From: Pseudoips prasinana
Taxonomy: Eukaryota > Arthropoda > Insecta > Lepidoptera > Nolidae
DNA length: 64,000 bases
Assembly: GCA_951640165.1 (NCBI GenBank)
Contig: OX621247.1
Coordinates: 32,524,001 to 32,588,000 of the forward strand
Direction: 5' to 3'
Numbering within the stretch: position 1 is the first letter of the stretch; every line of letters starts with the position of its first letter. The notes under the pieces are model-generated. The model ran no database searches. It was given only the letters and a program-made list of their open reading frames with translations, and had not been told where the DNA came from. The position numbers and the translations under genes were made by a program. Shown piece by piece: positions 55,311 to 64,000 of the stretch.

Positions 55311-56726
55311 TCAGGTATTCGTCGCTGTCACCACGCTGTCAGCGATCTAGCTCTTATTACCATGTAACAGAGTTTAAAATGAGGTGGTAACTATTATACT
55401 GATTAAGGGTTAAATACTTTTATCTGTTTCCACCATTTTACCGACTTATAGAGTTATCATTTCGACTGTACGATGTTTTTTGTATGTATGGTTACAATTG
55501 GAATAATAATAAATAATAAAAAAATATCAATTTCTCTTTAACGTACGTGGCATTGCAGTCCCGGGTAAAGCATTTATTTATTTAATAATATGAGGTATGA
55601 CTGGACCGTTTATGTGTGAGTTCGAATAACCTTGATAAATATAATCACACTTCCTTCTTTATCAAATAACTAATTCTCGGAAAGCCCATCTTCAATTCAA
55701 TAATTTCGTCCCACTTGACTTGATTTCTTAGTAATATTTTATCAGTCTGCTTCGTTATTCATGGAGGAAACGTTGACTATACGCATTGCGCATGCTCATG
55801 GCACTAAGTGAACTTTTTCAACGGCTTTCCACGTGTCTCGAATCATTATTTAAATTAATTCAGTGCAAAATATATCCTAATTCTATTGTATCTGACCGAC
55901 TATATGCTAATTTGTGGTCTTTATCTACGGCCATAAATATTGGTGGTATATATTGTTTTGTACCATCATAGAATACTGTATTTATTGATACATTCAATGG
56001 CGTAGAGTCTATAGAATTTATATCATAAGTAGTGGACTTAACTTAAAGAGCGCTATCTACACATGACACTTAACTTCGATGTTCTTCTATGGGTTGTAAA
56101 TCTTATTTTTGTAAAGGAATGGTAGAAATTGTAACCCAATTTTATTTCCTGTTTTGTAATTATATGTAGATAAACTTACATAATTTATACGGGAAACCAA
56201 ACTAATAATTTCTATCGTATTATTATACTAAACAAAGCTATTGTAAAAATCAGTAAGAGCATAATAACTAAACGTTATGCTGACAACAATTACACGCACC
56301 AACTCATAGGTTTTTTTTTATTCGTTTAACGCACTAGCTTGGGCCTTTGGAGCGTAACAATTCATAGAATTTACCACACTTGCCATACGTAAAAAATAAA
56401 GCAGTGCCAGTTAATATTTCAAATCGATTCCTATGACATGACATTAGAGAAAACCGAACCGAACCTTACTTGTGAAGAATAAAAGAAAGCACCTAATTAG
56501 GAAATTATTAAAGACTAAACATCTTAATGACAATGTAAGATACATTGTCATTAAGATGTTTAGTTCAAAATTTTCAATTAATCCAAGCAAAAAATATAAC
56601 GAACGGAAATAACTTTTCAGTGTCAAGAGTGTGAAGCTCTGCATCGGGCTCTAGTAAGAAATGTATCACCCTTCTCCTCATGATACCTAAGTAGATATAA
56701 TACTATGTCAGTTTCTAGGGTGCAAA
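55311..56726. other. No gene recognised
   Basis: AT-rich. Only the hairpin at 56514-56564 stands out. Confidence 0.45.
56514..56564. repeat. Perfect 24-bp inverted repeat, 3-nt loop
   Basis: ACTAAACATCTTAATGACAATGTA is separated by AGA from its exact reverse complement. Confidence 0.9.
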
Positions 56727-56830
56727 TCAATCATCATCATATCAGCCGAGAGACGTCCACCGCTGGACGAAGGCTTCCTCCAAAGATCTCCGCAATTGCC
56801 GGTCTTGTGCCCGGATTATTATTTTGTAAT
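56727..56830 (-). repeat. RTE-like LINE 3' end fragment
   Basis: Plus strand ATCATCATCATATCAGCCGA, GAGACGTCCACCGCTGGACG and AAGATCTCCGCAATTGCCGG is the standard reversed end of the lepidopteran RTE-like family, including the CATCAT tail. Confidence 0.75.
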
Positions 56831-57336
56831 TTTTGGAAATATATTGTGGATGCTGGTCACGAATGATTCCGTTTAAGGCTGGTCAGTGGACACACTTTGA
56901 CCTTGACAGCATCCTTATTGCGTTGGCAGTAAGGATGGTTTTCGTAGTAGAAGTTCACTAATATGGTATCGACTTTACCAAGGGCGGAAAGCCAATTCAT
57001 GTCTCGTTCCATTACGACGGATACAATAGAATCAATTACAGGTCACCTAAAATCATACACCTATTCCGTTGATTACCATAACCCACTTCCGAACATTTTT
57101 TTCTAAAACGCAGAGGAACCGGAACTTATATCCTGCCACACGGTCTATACATAATTCATACCACATCGGCGCATGCGCACGCTTTGATTGAACGCCGGTG
57201 AAATTTATTCTTTGGACGGTGACTTCAGTTCAGCTCAAGTAACGGTTGAATTTGGATGTGTGACACTGATTGTCCAAATATTTTATTCAATTTGTCAAGA
57301 AGTTAGTGTTTCCTAGTCCTCATAAGTTTGCTTCTG
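56831..57336. other. No gene recognised
   Basis: Unassigned, moderately GC-balanced sequence. Confidence 0.4.
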
Positions 57337-57545
57337 CACGTGCAGCGGATAAGGCAGTTAGTCGCCTCACCACTTTGTGTCCTGGGTGCTGCCCGTGCAG
57401 GACAACCGTCCGTGTGACCTATGAATAGTTGCTCTGAGTGGATATACTTTGTGTCCGTTTATTATATGTTTGTAAAGTACCCCGTGACGCAGGGATTTAC
57501 TACACTAGAGTCTCTAGCTAGCGTTGTCTTTTTAAAAGAAAAAAT
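57337..57545 (+). repeat. SINE family C, degenerate head
   Basis: CTGCACGTGCAGCGGATAAG, TCGCCTCACCACTTTGTGTC, ATAGTTGCTCTGAGTGGATA, TTTGTGTCCGTTTATTATAT and TTTGTAAAGTACCCCGTGAC, in the same order as 33762-33968. Confidence 0.75.
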
Positions 57546-57929
57546 ATATTAGTTTAAAGAGTCTTCTTTATTTTCTTTTTTAATATGACAAGGCGTAGTA
57601 TTATTTGTCGTTGCTGATCGATTTAAAGAACTGGATTGTATGTTTCATCAAGTGGCACACATTCCAAACACTATAATTTAACAATAATGGCGTTTGCCAT
57701 ATAGTCATACTACTACTAGTCAACAGAAAGCTTTAAGAACATCAGAAAGCATGGTTCATAAACGATAATAACTCAGTATTACAATTGAGGGAAATAGCTT
57801 ATTGTAACATCCAAAGAATGACTAAGGTATTTTTATTAGAATCTAGCATCATGAGTTCATCATAGTCGTCGTCGGTACAATATCATTTTCATCAAGTAAT
57901 TAAACATTTAATTTTTTAAATTCTGATGT
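57546..57929. other. AT-rich spacer, nothing recognised
   Basis: No coding frame or shared repeat seen between SINE C and the RTE-like fragment. Confidence 0.4.
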
Positions 57930-58300
57930 ATGCGGAATCATCATCATATCAGGCTGCTGGACAAAGGTCTCCCCCAAACATCTCCACAATTGTCGGTCCT
58001 GCGCTATCCACATTCTGTGGTTTTCAGCGACCATCACGAGATCATCTGTCCATCTTGTAGGGGGCCTGTCCACACTGCGTATTTCGTTCGTGCTCGCCAA
58101 TAGAGAACCTTTCTGTCGCAACAACCGTGAGAACCTTTCTGTCGCAACAACCGTTGGTACTACGAATATTTATACGAAAAGATTCACTGCAACACAAAGG
58201 AAACCAACCTGAAAATCTCGGCCAATCCATACCCAAAATCAGACACCGACAATGGATGTCAACATTTTCATACAAATTGTTCGTCAAAATAACACAGTTT
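57930..58300 (-). pseudogene. RTE-like LINE, C-terminal end of ORF2
   Basis: The minus frame ending at 57900 encodes RPPTRWTDDLVMVAENH then WIAQDRQLWRCLGETFVQQ, the well-known C-terminus of lepidopteran RTE-like ORFs (consensus TRWTDDLVKVAG...W...AQDR..WR.LGEAYVQQW). Upstream coding is disturbed by a 26-bp tandem duplication and frameshifts. Confidence 0.75.
58103..58154. repeat. 26-bp perfect tandem duplication
   Basis: GAGAACCTTTCTGTCGCAAC plus AACCGT occurs twice in direct succession within the RTE-like coding remnant. It shifts the frame. Confidence 0.9.
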
Positions 58301-60183
58301 AATCCTCAGTACCTACGGTCGGGTACAATCGGCTGTCAGTCACTGACGAGTGCTTGTACCTTTGTGTCGTGATGGACGTATGAATCGATGAGCATGTGTG
58401 GGGTTTGAAGATATGTTTTCTTGTGAAATTACTTGGCGTACTTGCCTAATTTGCATTAAAACTGCTATAATACTACTTTGAATACCATGAACTTAACTGC
58501 AATTGAAGTCACCCGAAGCACAAATTCAGTAGACTGACATCTACGCAATTTCTAGTTATCGATATGGTGCTTTGGACATTTTTTAAGCTTAGCGTTTACA
58601 GTTGCCCTAAGATATTTTCATTGATTCTGTGGACAACGGGTCTATCTATAAAATCCTATTTTCCATAAAGTTCCTATTTTGTGGCAAATTAGAGTCATAC
58701 GATCATATCTATCGCCCGCCGATGTTACCCTAACGCACCATCATCATATTTCAAAGTTGATAATGGTTTTACAATTTTTTATCAAACACTTTCCTCTATG
58801 TTTCTAAGTAACCGATAAGAAAAAAACTGTTCGCTAGAAATAAATCGAGTCTAACCATACTCCCAAGTAGGTACTGTACAACCTTTATAAGGAGGACATT
58901 GAAAAATTCCAAGGAATAATAAATATCATCAGTTACGAGAGAGAGCATAATTATTACCTGGCGCAAGGCTTATGAAACTTGAAATATAATTTCTTAAGGC
59001 CTGTACAGATACTACCTTCGGATCGAAATTATTATTATTTTAAAAAACTTCAACCGATTTTTACCTAAGTTATGTGTGACCATTCCGCAAATATTCTGTA
59101 TGGAATTTATAATAATTATCACATTACGATTACACGATTATCAACAGCGGAAAAATCCTTCTTTTGAAAGCGGTTAATTATGGTTAATTACGGTGGAAAT
59201 GGCTCACGAAGTTGTAAATTTTTGTAAAGAGCTTTTGATATTGATTCTATAAGTATAATGTATTTTTCTCGTGATGAAGTGTGTGTAGTAATCAAATTCT
59301 TGTTCTAACTGTTAAAGTATTCAATTTCATTTTTCAATTCAATTTCATATATAACAGTTGTTTTATAAAGTATTTTGAAGCAGAACGTTGATACATATAT
59401 ATAAAAGAAAATACTAGCTGCATTTTTTTGTAGCAGTTATTAAGATATCTGTTATATTTAATTGTTACGATAAATGCGTCTCATAAGCTACGGAAGCGGT
59501 AGCATTCATACCTTATTCTTAGCTTGTGTCTTGAATCCTCTATAATGTTGCATAGTGGTTGTTGTGTATAAGCCCTAAGGAGTCGTTAGGCGGGGGCGTG
59601 GTTACTTGATGGTTATTCGTGCCTCCATTAATCACCAGGGGACATGAAGACGACGACTGTAGTAGTGACATTTTTTTTATATTTACTTGATACCTGTTTG
59701 CAGTTACCGATGTAAATGCCATGAAATGGAGAGCCAATTGATGTTGTTTTACCCAGGGACCGTCCGGATACTCGTTGAACGGGTTTTTGAACGGGTATTT
59801 TTAAGCGCTTAAAAAATAAACCCTATGATACGAGTTACACCTTCGAACGGGTGTAATGAACCGCTTCCGAAAGGGTTAGCCTTTCATACCCTGTAACACT
59901 GTAACAGGGTAAGCCATTCCAGCCAAGACATTGTAATATGCACTCTTTCGCATAGAAATTGGTTTGGTAATTGCATAAACACCACCGCACGTGACATCTA
60001 GTCATAATAATTTGGAATTTATTATTTTAAAGTTCAATTTTGCTTGTCGCTAAACACTGTAATATTATTTTTTCGTGTCTGTTCTTGTTTATTGTCATAA
60101 TTTCTTTTAATTTGGAACTCGGTAGGTACTACAGAATTAAGTAAAAGCAATTTAGCAGTTCTTTTTTTAAAGAATGTGTTACG
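58301..60183. other. No gene recognised
   Basis: Unassigned. 59750-59990 has local repeats of GAACGGGTNTTT and CCCTGTAACACTGTAACAGGGTA words, but no element ends were found. Confidence 0.4.
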
Positions 60184-60540
60184 CTTCGTTGGTCTAGTGG
60201 TAGCGTCTTCATACGTAGATAACGAGGTCCTGGGTTCAAATCCCGGGTTGAGCCAAAAGTGTCTATGGGATTTTTGCGTAAAAAGAAAAATTTCTTAGTG
60301 TCAGCCCGAAGTCTGGGAGTTGGCGGTATTATAGCCTCATGCCTCGGAGAGCACGTAACGCCGTTTATCCTGTACCTGACCTTCCGGTCGTTCCGCTAGT
60401 CGTCCCATCGGATAATGAGAGTGATGGAATAGATAGTGCCCCTGTGTTTGCACACACACTTGTGGTATGTCCCGCTCACATGGCCAGTCTCCATTGAGAC
60501 TGGCCGCTGGGGCCGAAATTCGGCTAGGAGGACATAATTA
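60184..60540 (+). repeat. SINE family B, full copy
   Basis: Head TCGTTGGTCTAGTGGTAGCG and GGTTCAAATCCCGG, body GTCAGCCCGAAGTCTGGGAG, CTCGGAGAGCACGTAACGCC and GAAATTCGGCTAGGAGGACA, with a short AT tail. Confidence 0.9.
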
Positions 60541-60639
60541 TATTATAACAAAGAATTTGATTTTCATTTTGTTAAAGTTAAACCGCGGAGGCGTGGTGGC
60601 GTACACCGTTATTGAATAGATGCATCATCATCATAACCA

Positions 60640-61044
60640 TCACCATTATCATCATATCAGCCGAAGGTACTGCTGGGCAAAGTCCATTGCTTCCCAAAGA
60701 TACTCCACAACTGCAGATCCTGTCTTGCCCGCATCCAGCGGCTGTCATCGACCCTCGCAAGATCATCGATCCATCTTGTTGGGGCCCCACGCTGCGTTTT
60801 CCGGTTCATGGTCGTCACTTGAGAAACTTTCTGCCCCAGCGGCCGTAGATTCTGCAAGCTATGTACCCTGCCCACCGCCACTTTTGCTTGGCAATTATTC
60901 AAGCTATGTCGGTTTTTTTGATTTGCCTCTCTTGGTTGTATCTTGAGATTTGTGATTTGATCTCGGAGGGAAACTCCGAACATGGCGTACTTCATTGCTC
61001 TTTGGGTGACCATGAGCCGTTTTATTAGCCCCGTAGTGAGCGGC
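60640..61044 (-). pseudogene. RTE-like LINE ORF2, C-terminal segment
   Basis: Minus strand from about 61040: RLMVTQRAMKYAMFGVSLRD, later GAPTRWIDDLARVDDSRWM and RARQDLQLWSIFGK, then a CAT/CAC-rich end (60620-60660) that is the element's short-repeat tail region. Continuous with 61617-62450 before an R1-clade LINE inserted. Several stops and frame changes. Confidence 0.75.
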
Positions 61045-61616
61045 TACGTCTTGGTTCCCTAATTAATCGGAGGCAACACATACTAATCGAAGACTTTTGA
61101 TTGGTATTTGGGACCGGAAGCTTAGCTTTCCGAACGCTGCCCAGGCAAGTTAGATTCTAGAATTGATCTCTCCCGTTCGCGCTCGGCGGCCTCCTTTTGG
61201 AACATGACTGCCTCATAAAAGGAGACCACGGCGTGCCATTTAGAAGAATCACCCACCAGCATTGCCCCTACGATTGCCGGCAGGGACAGATCCCGTCCGA
61301 TTGAGATCTTGAGTCGCCTTTTGGCCACTCGGGCCGGGCACTCAGTGAGAGTGTGTTGGGCAGACTCCTTTCCACCCAGGCCTTTGAGGTGAGGTAGGAT
61401 GGCACCGACGGCACGCTGGCGCGCGTTTAGGCGTAACTCTAGCCGTGCGTGCCAGTGCACTAATACGTGCCGGTAGTCATCCCGTCGGTACTCAGTGAAC
61501 GTTTCTTCTGGCGCCCTCCCGTTCTCTGGCGCACGCAGATTTCGGTGAAAACCACCGCGTTGGACCGCCTCCCTAGTGGGGTGGTCTGTCCTAGGTATAG
61601 ATATAGCTCTCCACAA
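61045..61616 (-). mobile_element. 5'-truncated R1-clade LINE inserted in the RTE-like LINE
   Basis: The minus frame 61616-61122 encodes the R1-clade C-terminus: AQHTL-like HTLTECPARVAKRR, DLSLPAIVGAMLVGD, WHAVVSFYEAVMFQKEAAER and a charged end, then a 3' UTR to about 61045. The usual Cys pair before HTLTECP is worn (GGKESAQHTLTEC). It may belong to the same group as the element at 1-2753, but the regions do not overlap, so this cannot be tested here. Confidence 0.75.
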
Positions 61617-62450
61617 CCTCGAGTGCAGAGTCCCTTACCTTAACTGGAATGGGTGCAACCTGAATGTTCAACATGATATTCGTCTTATCCATGTTCATTT
61701 TGAGACCCACTAGTAGAGAGACCCTGCTGAAGTCTTCGAGCATTGTACCGAGGTATTTCAATGTTTCAGCCATGATTACGAAGGTGAGGGGTGTATTCGC
61801 CATTGAGATTGATGCCAAAGCCTTTCAGTCCAGGAGCTTAAAGACATCTTACAATGCAGCGATGAATAGTTCTGGAGATAGAGATGTTATATCCCCCTGT
61901 CTCACGCCTCGCTGCAATCGTATAGGTTGCGAGTTCTCATACAAACACTTTAACACCTCGACATACCGGTAGTTAATTTGGAATTTTGGAAAGATCACAG
62001 TACATCCAGGTTTCGATTCAATCAAGCGCTAAGCATAATGGCTGGATATATCCTCGGTCTTCTGAATAACTTGCCGCTGCGTATGTATGTGGTATATGGT
62101 ACTAAAGCATTTTCGGTGACCGGCTTGTTCAGGAGGGTGGTTGACGTCAAACCTGTGCGTGAGACGATTCGTAATGACTCTCGAAAACAACTTGTAAACA
62201 TGGCTCAGTAACGTGATGGGTCTGTTATTTTTTCAAAGGGTTTTTATCGCCTTTATTGAAGAAAGCACTACCACACCAATATGTGCCATCCTTGTGACGT
62301 TTGACCTTTTAGTATGACGAAGTTAAATAGCTTTTGAAAAGCTCGTAGGATTGGTATACCATCCGCGTTAAAAAGCTCTATTGTAACTCTGTTATCACCA
62401 GGAGCCTTATTGTTCTTAAAATGTTTAAGAACCATGCTAATCTAATCTTA
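61617..62450 (-). pseudogene. RTE-like LINE ORF2, fingers/palm/thumb segment
   Basis: Minus strand from about 62430: KNNKAPGDNRVTIELF, LRAFQKLFNFVILKGQT, then decayed palm text, LKCLYENSQPIRLQRGVRQGDIT, DVFKLLDWKGFGINLNGEYT (about 61815), and in frame 61818-61591 MAETLKYLGTMLED and GLKMNMDKTNIM. These are the RTE reverse-transcriptase blocks in order, with many stops. The YADD-type box is lost at the break near 61800. Confidence 0.75.
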
Positions 62451-62879
62451 AAAGGTCTTTAGGCATTAAGTTACAATATTTCAGACAAGGCCAAGTTAGT
62501 CAGTTAGAAATTTAGCTGTTTGGAAAATTTTAAAACAACAAACAGGCGTTTTCCTAAAAGATTAAGTTTGAGAGGTGTTGAATTATTTTTCAATCACTAG
62601 TGACAATGCCAGTTATTATAAAAAAATGACAAGATTGTTGGCAGCTCATTGCTCTAGAATAATAGAAGATATTGATTGAATTGGTATGATCGACGACTGA
62701 AATGGTGGTGACTCAGAGATATGTAAATACTATAACTATTAATACAAACGTCCATATCTTTATTAATGTAATCAGAAATGAACACGCTGTTAAAGCTAAT
62801 AGCTTGCAATTTACTTGCAAGAGCGGCGGTAACCTTATTTTTTTCGAAAATCGTTATAACATCTCAATATTTAAAAAAA
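62451..62879. other. No gene recognised
   Basis: Unassigned AT-rich sequence. Confidence 0.4.
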
Positions 62880-63350
62880 CAGGCCAAGTGCAAGTCGGAC
62901 TCGCCCATGAAGGGTTCCATAGCAGCAAGTATTTCAGTTGATTAAATGAAAGGTAAATTGCGGTTCACGATTTATGACGTATTAAAAAATCTACTTACTA
63001 GATTTCGATCAAACCAATTTTCAGTGGTAGTTTGCATGGTAATGTACATCATATATTTTTTTCAGTTTTATCATTCTCCTATTTTAGAAGTTACAAGGGG
63101 GGGGGGGGGGGGGCACACATTTTACTGCTTAGGAAGAGTCTCTTGCAAGTCTCTTGCAAAATTATTGTTCTTTTTCTATTTTTGTGAGAAAATCTTAATG
63201 TGGTTCACAGAATACATCTACCAAGTTTCAACAGTACAGCTCTTATAGTTTTGGAAAAAAGTGGCTGTGACATACGGACGGACAGACAGACATGACGAAT
63301 CTATAAGGGTTCCGTTTTTTGCCATTTGGCTACAGAAACCGTATTATTGA
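62880..63350 (+). repeat. Dispersed insect repeat with GTCGGACTCG...GGGTTCCGTTTTTTGCC ends
   Basis: Begins CAGGCCAAGTGCAAGTCGGA then TGAAGGGTTCC, includes TACCAAGTTTCAACAGTACAG and GAAAAAAGTGGCTGTGACAT then ACGGACGGACAGACAGACAT, and ends AGGGTTCCGTTTTTTGCCAT. This order is common in moth genomes. I do not know the superfamily. The frame at 62946-63248 is not a recognised protein. Confidence 0.55.
63097..63113. repeat. Homopolymer of 17 G
   Basis: Uninterrupted run of G inside the dispersed repeat. Confidence 0.95.
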
Positions 63351-63811
63351 TTGTCCTACTAGATTGTCATCCATTTGTCAAATTCTAAGGCCATTGGTTT
63401 CTGTAAAAGATATATGGGATAGCCAGTTTGTAATTTTTTCAGACTACATCATGGCACAAAAAAACAGGCAGTTGCCTTAAGCCAATTAATGAGGCCACAA
63501 AAGCCGTATTTTTATTTCAACTATATTTGCAAATAAATAAGTAACTAATATGAAATTACGGTAAAGAACTTTATTGAATACAGAATTAGTCTTGGAAAAC
63601 TTGTACCTAGGTGGTCGCCTAAATGTATTTTTATCAGACCAAGGTTGCTGTCTATATATGAAATATATAGACAATTACATAACCTAAGATTGCTTGACTC
63701 TGAAAATTCTTAAAGTGATAATATTCTTATGATAATGAACATTTAAGTCACGTCAATGATGTTTTAGAATATCCATAATATATCAGTTCATTTTATCCAA
63801 TAATTTAAATA
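63351..63811. other. No gene recognised
   Basis: AT-rich spacer. A small inverted repeat, GTCTATATAT...ATATATAGAC, is at 63650-63672. Confidence 0.4.
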
Positions 63812-64000
63812 ATAATAATATCCAGGGACATTATTTACACACGGCCATCTGATTCCAAACTAAGCAGAGCTTGTACTATGGAAACCAGATAACTGATATA
63901 TTACATATACTACTTTTCTTTTGTGAATACATACTAATATAGATAATTACACCCAGACTCAGGACAAACAGACATGTTCATGCACACCAATATCTGTCCT
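63812..64000 (-). repeat. SINE family A, tail and body, running off the window
   Basis: Plus strand: AATAATAATATCCAGGGACA, GCCATCTGATTCCAAACTAA, then AGAGCTTGTACTATGGAAAC, then body, then the start of the head (ATATCTGTCCT) at the window end. Confidence 0.85.

Overview
The window looks like a moth or butterfly (Lepidoptera) nuclear genome, A+T-rich and almost entirely made of transposable elements. The assignment rests on element families typical of Lepidoptera: tRNA-headed SINEs, Helitrons with a GCAGCTAG|T-type 3' end, RTE-like LINEs ending in CATCATCAT, an R1-clade LINE, piggyBac-like and Tc1/mariner elements. I recognise no host protein-coding gene. Most long open frames are transposon proteins or their remains.

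Layout. 1-2.75 kb: minus-strand R1-clade LINE with an uninterrupted ORF2 that runs off the window. 2.8-10.5 kb: SINEs, a small Tc1/mariner-type MITE and a decayed Jockey reverse transcriptase. 10.57-15.25 kb: a 4.7-kb fold-back element with ~1.1-kb terminal inverted repeats and a 9-bp target duplication; nested in it is an 884-bp element with CACA termini and a 5-bp CGCCG duplication (Transib-like). 15.48-30.93 kb: a nested complex built on a minus-strand 5'-truncated LINE. Its 3' UTR was hit by a long plus-strand copy of the same LINE, a TTAA-flanked piggyBac-like element and a TA-flanked DD41D mariner. The plus-strand LINE carries a 1.58-kb DNA transposon. A 6,191-bp block of this complex is present twice in tandem (16,100-22,290 and 22,291-28,481) with no difference seen.

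31-44 kb: SINEs (several nested), short Helitrons, a GC-rich MITE, a second truncated copy of the 15-30 kb LINE, and perfect hairpins. 44.87-48.47 kb: a non-autonomous Helitron with an internal ~135-bp minisatellite, carrying an intact Tc1 element whose 343-aa DD34E transposase has all catalytic residues. 49.3-56.7 kb: the most repeat-poor part, possibly intronic or intergenic unique DNA. 56.7-64 kb: RTE-like LINE remains (one split by an R1-clade LINE), SINEs, and a dispersed repeat with a 17-G run.

The genes do not form a pathway; they are mobile elements at different stages of decay. Only the R1-clade ORF2 (1-2,289) and the Tc1 transposase (45,696-46,727) look possibly functional. The window also holds many short perfect inverted repeats with tiny loops, unrelated in sequence, which fits template-switch mutation or an amplification/assembly artefact.
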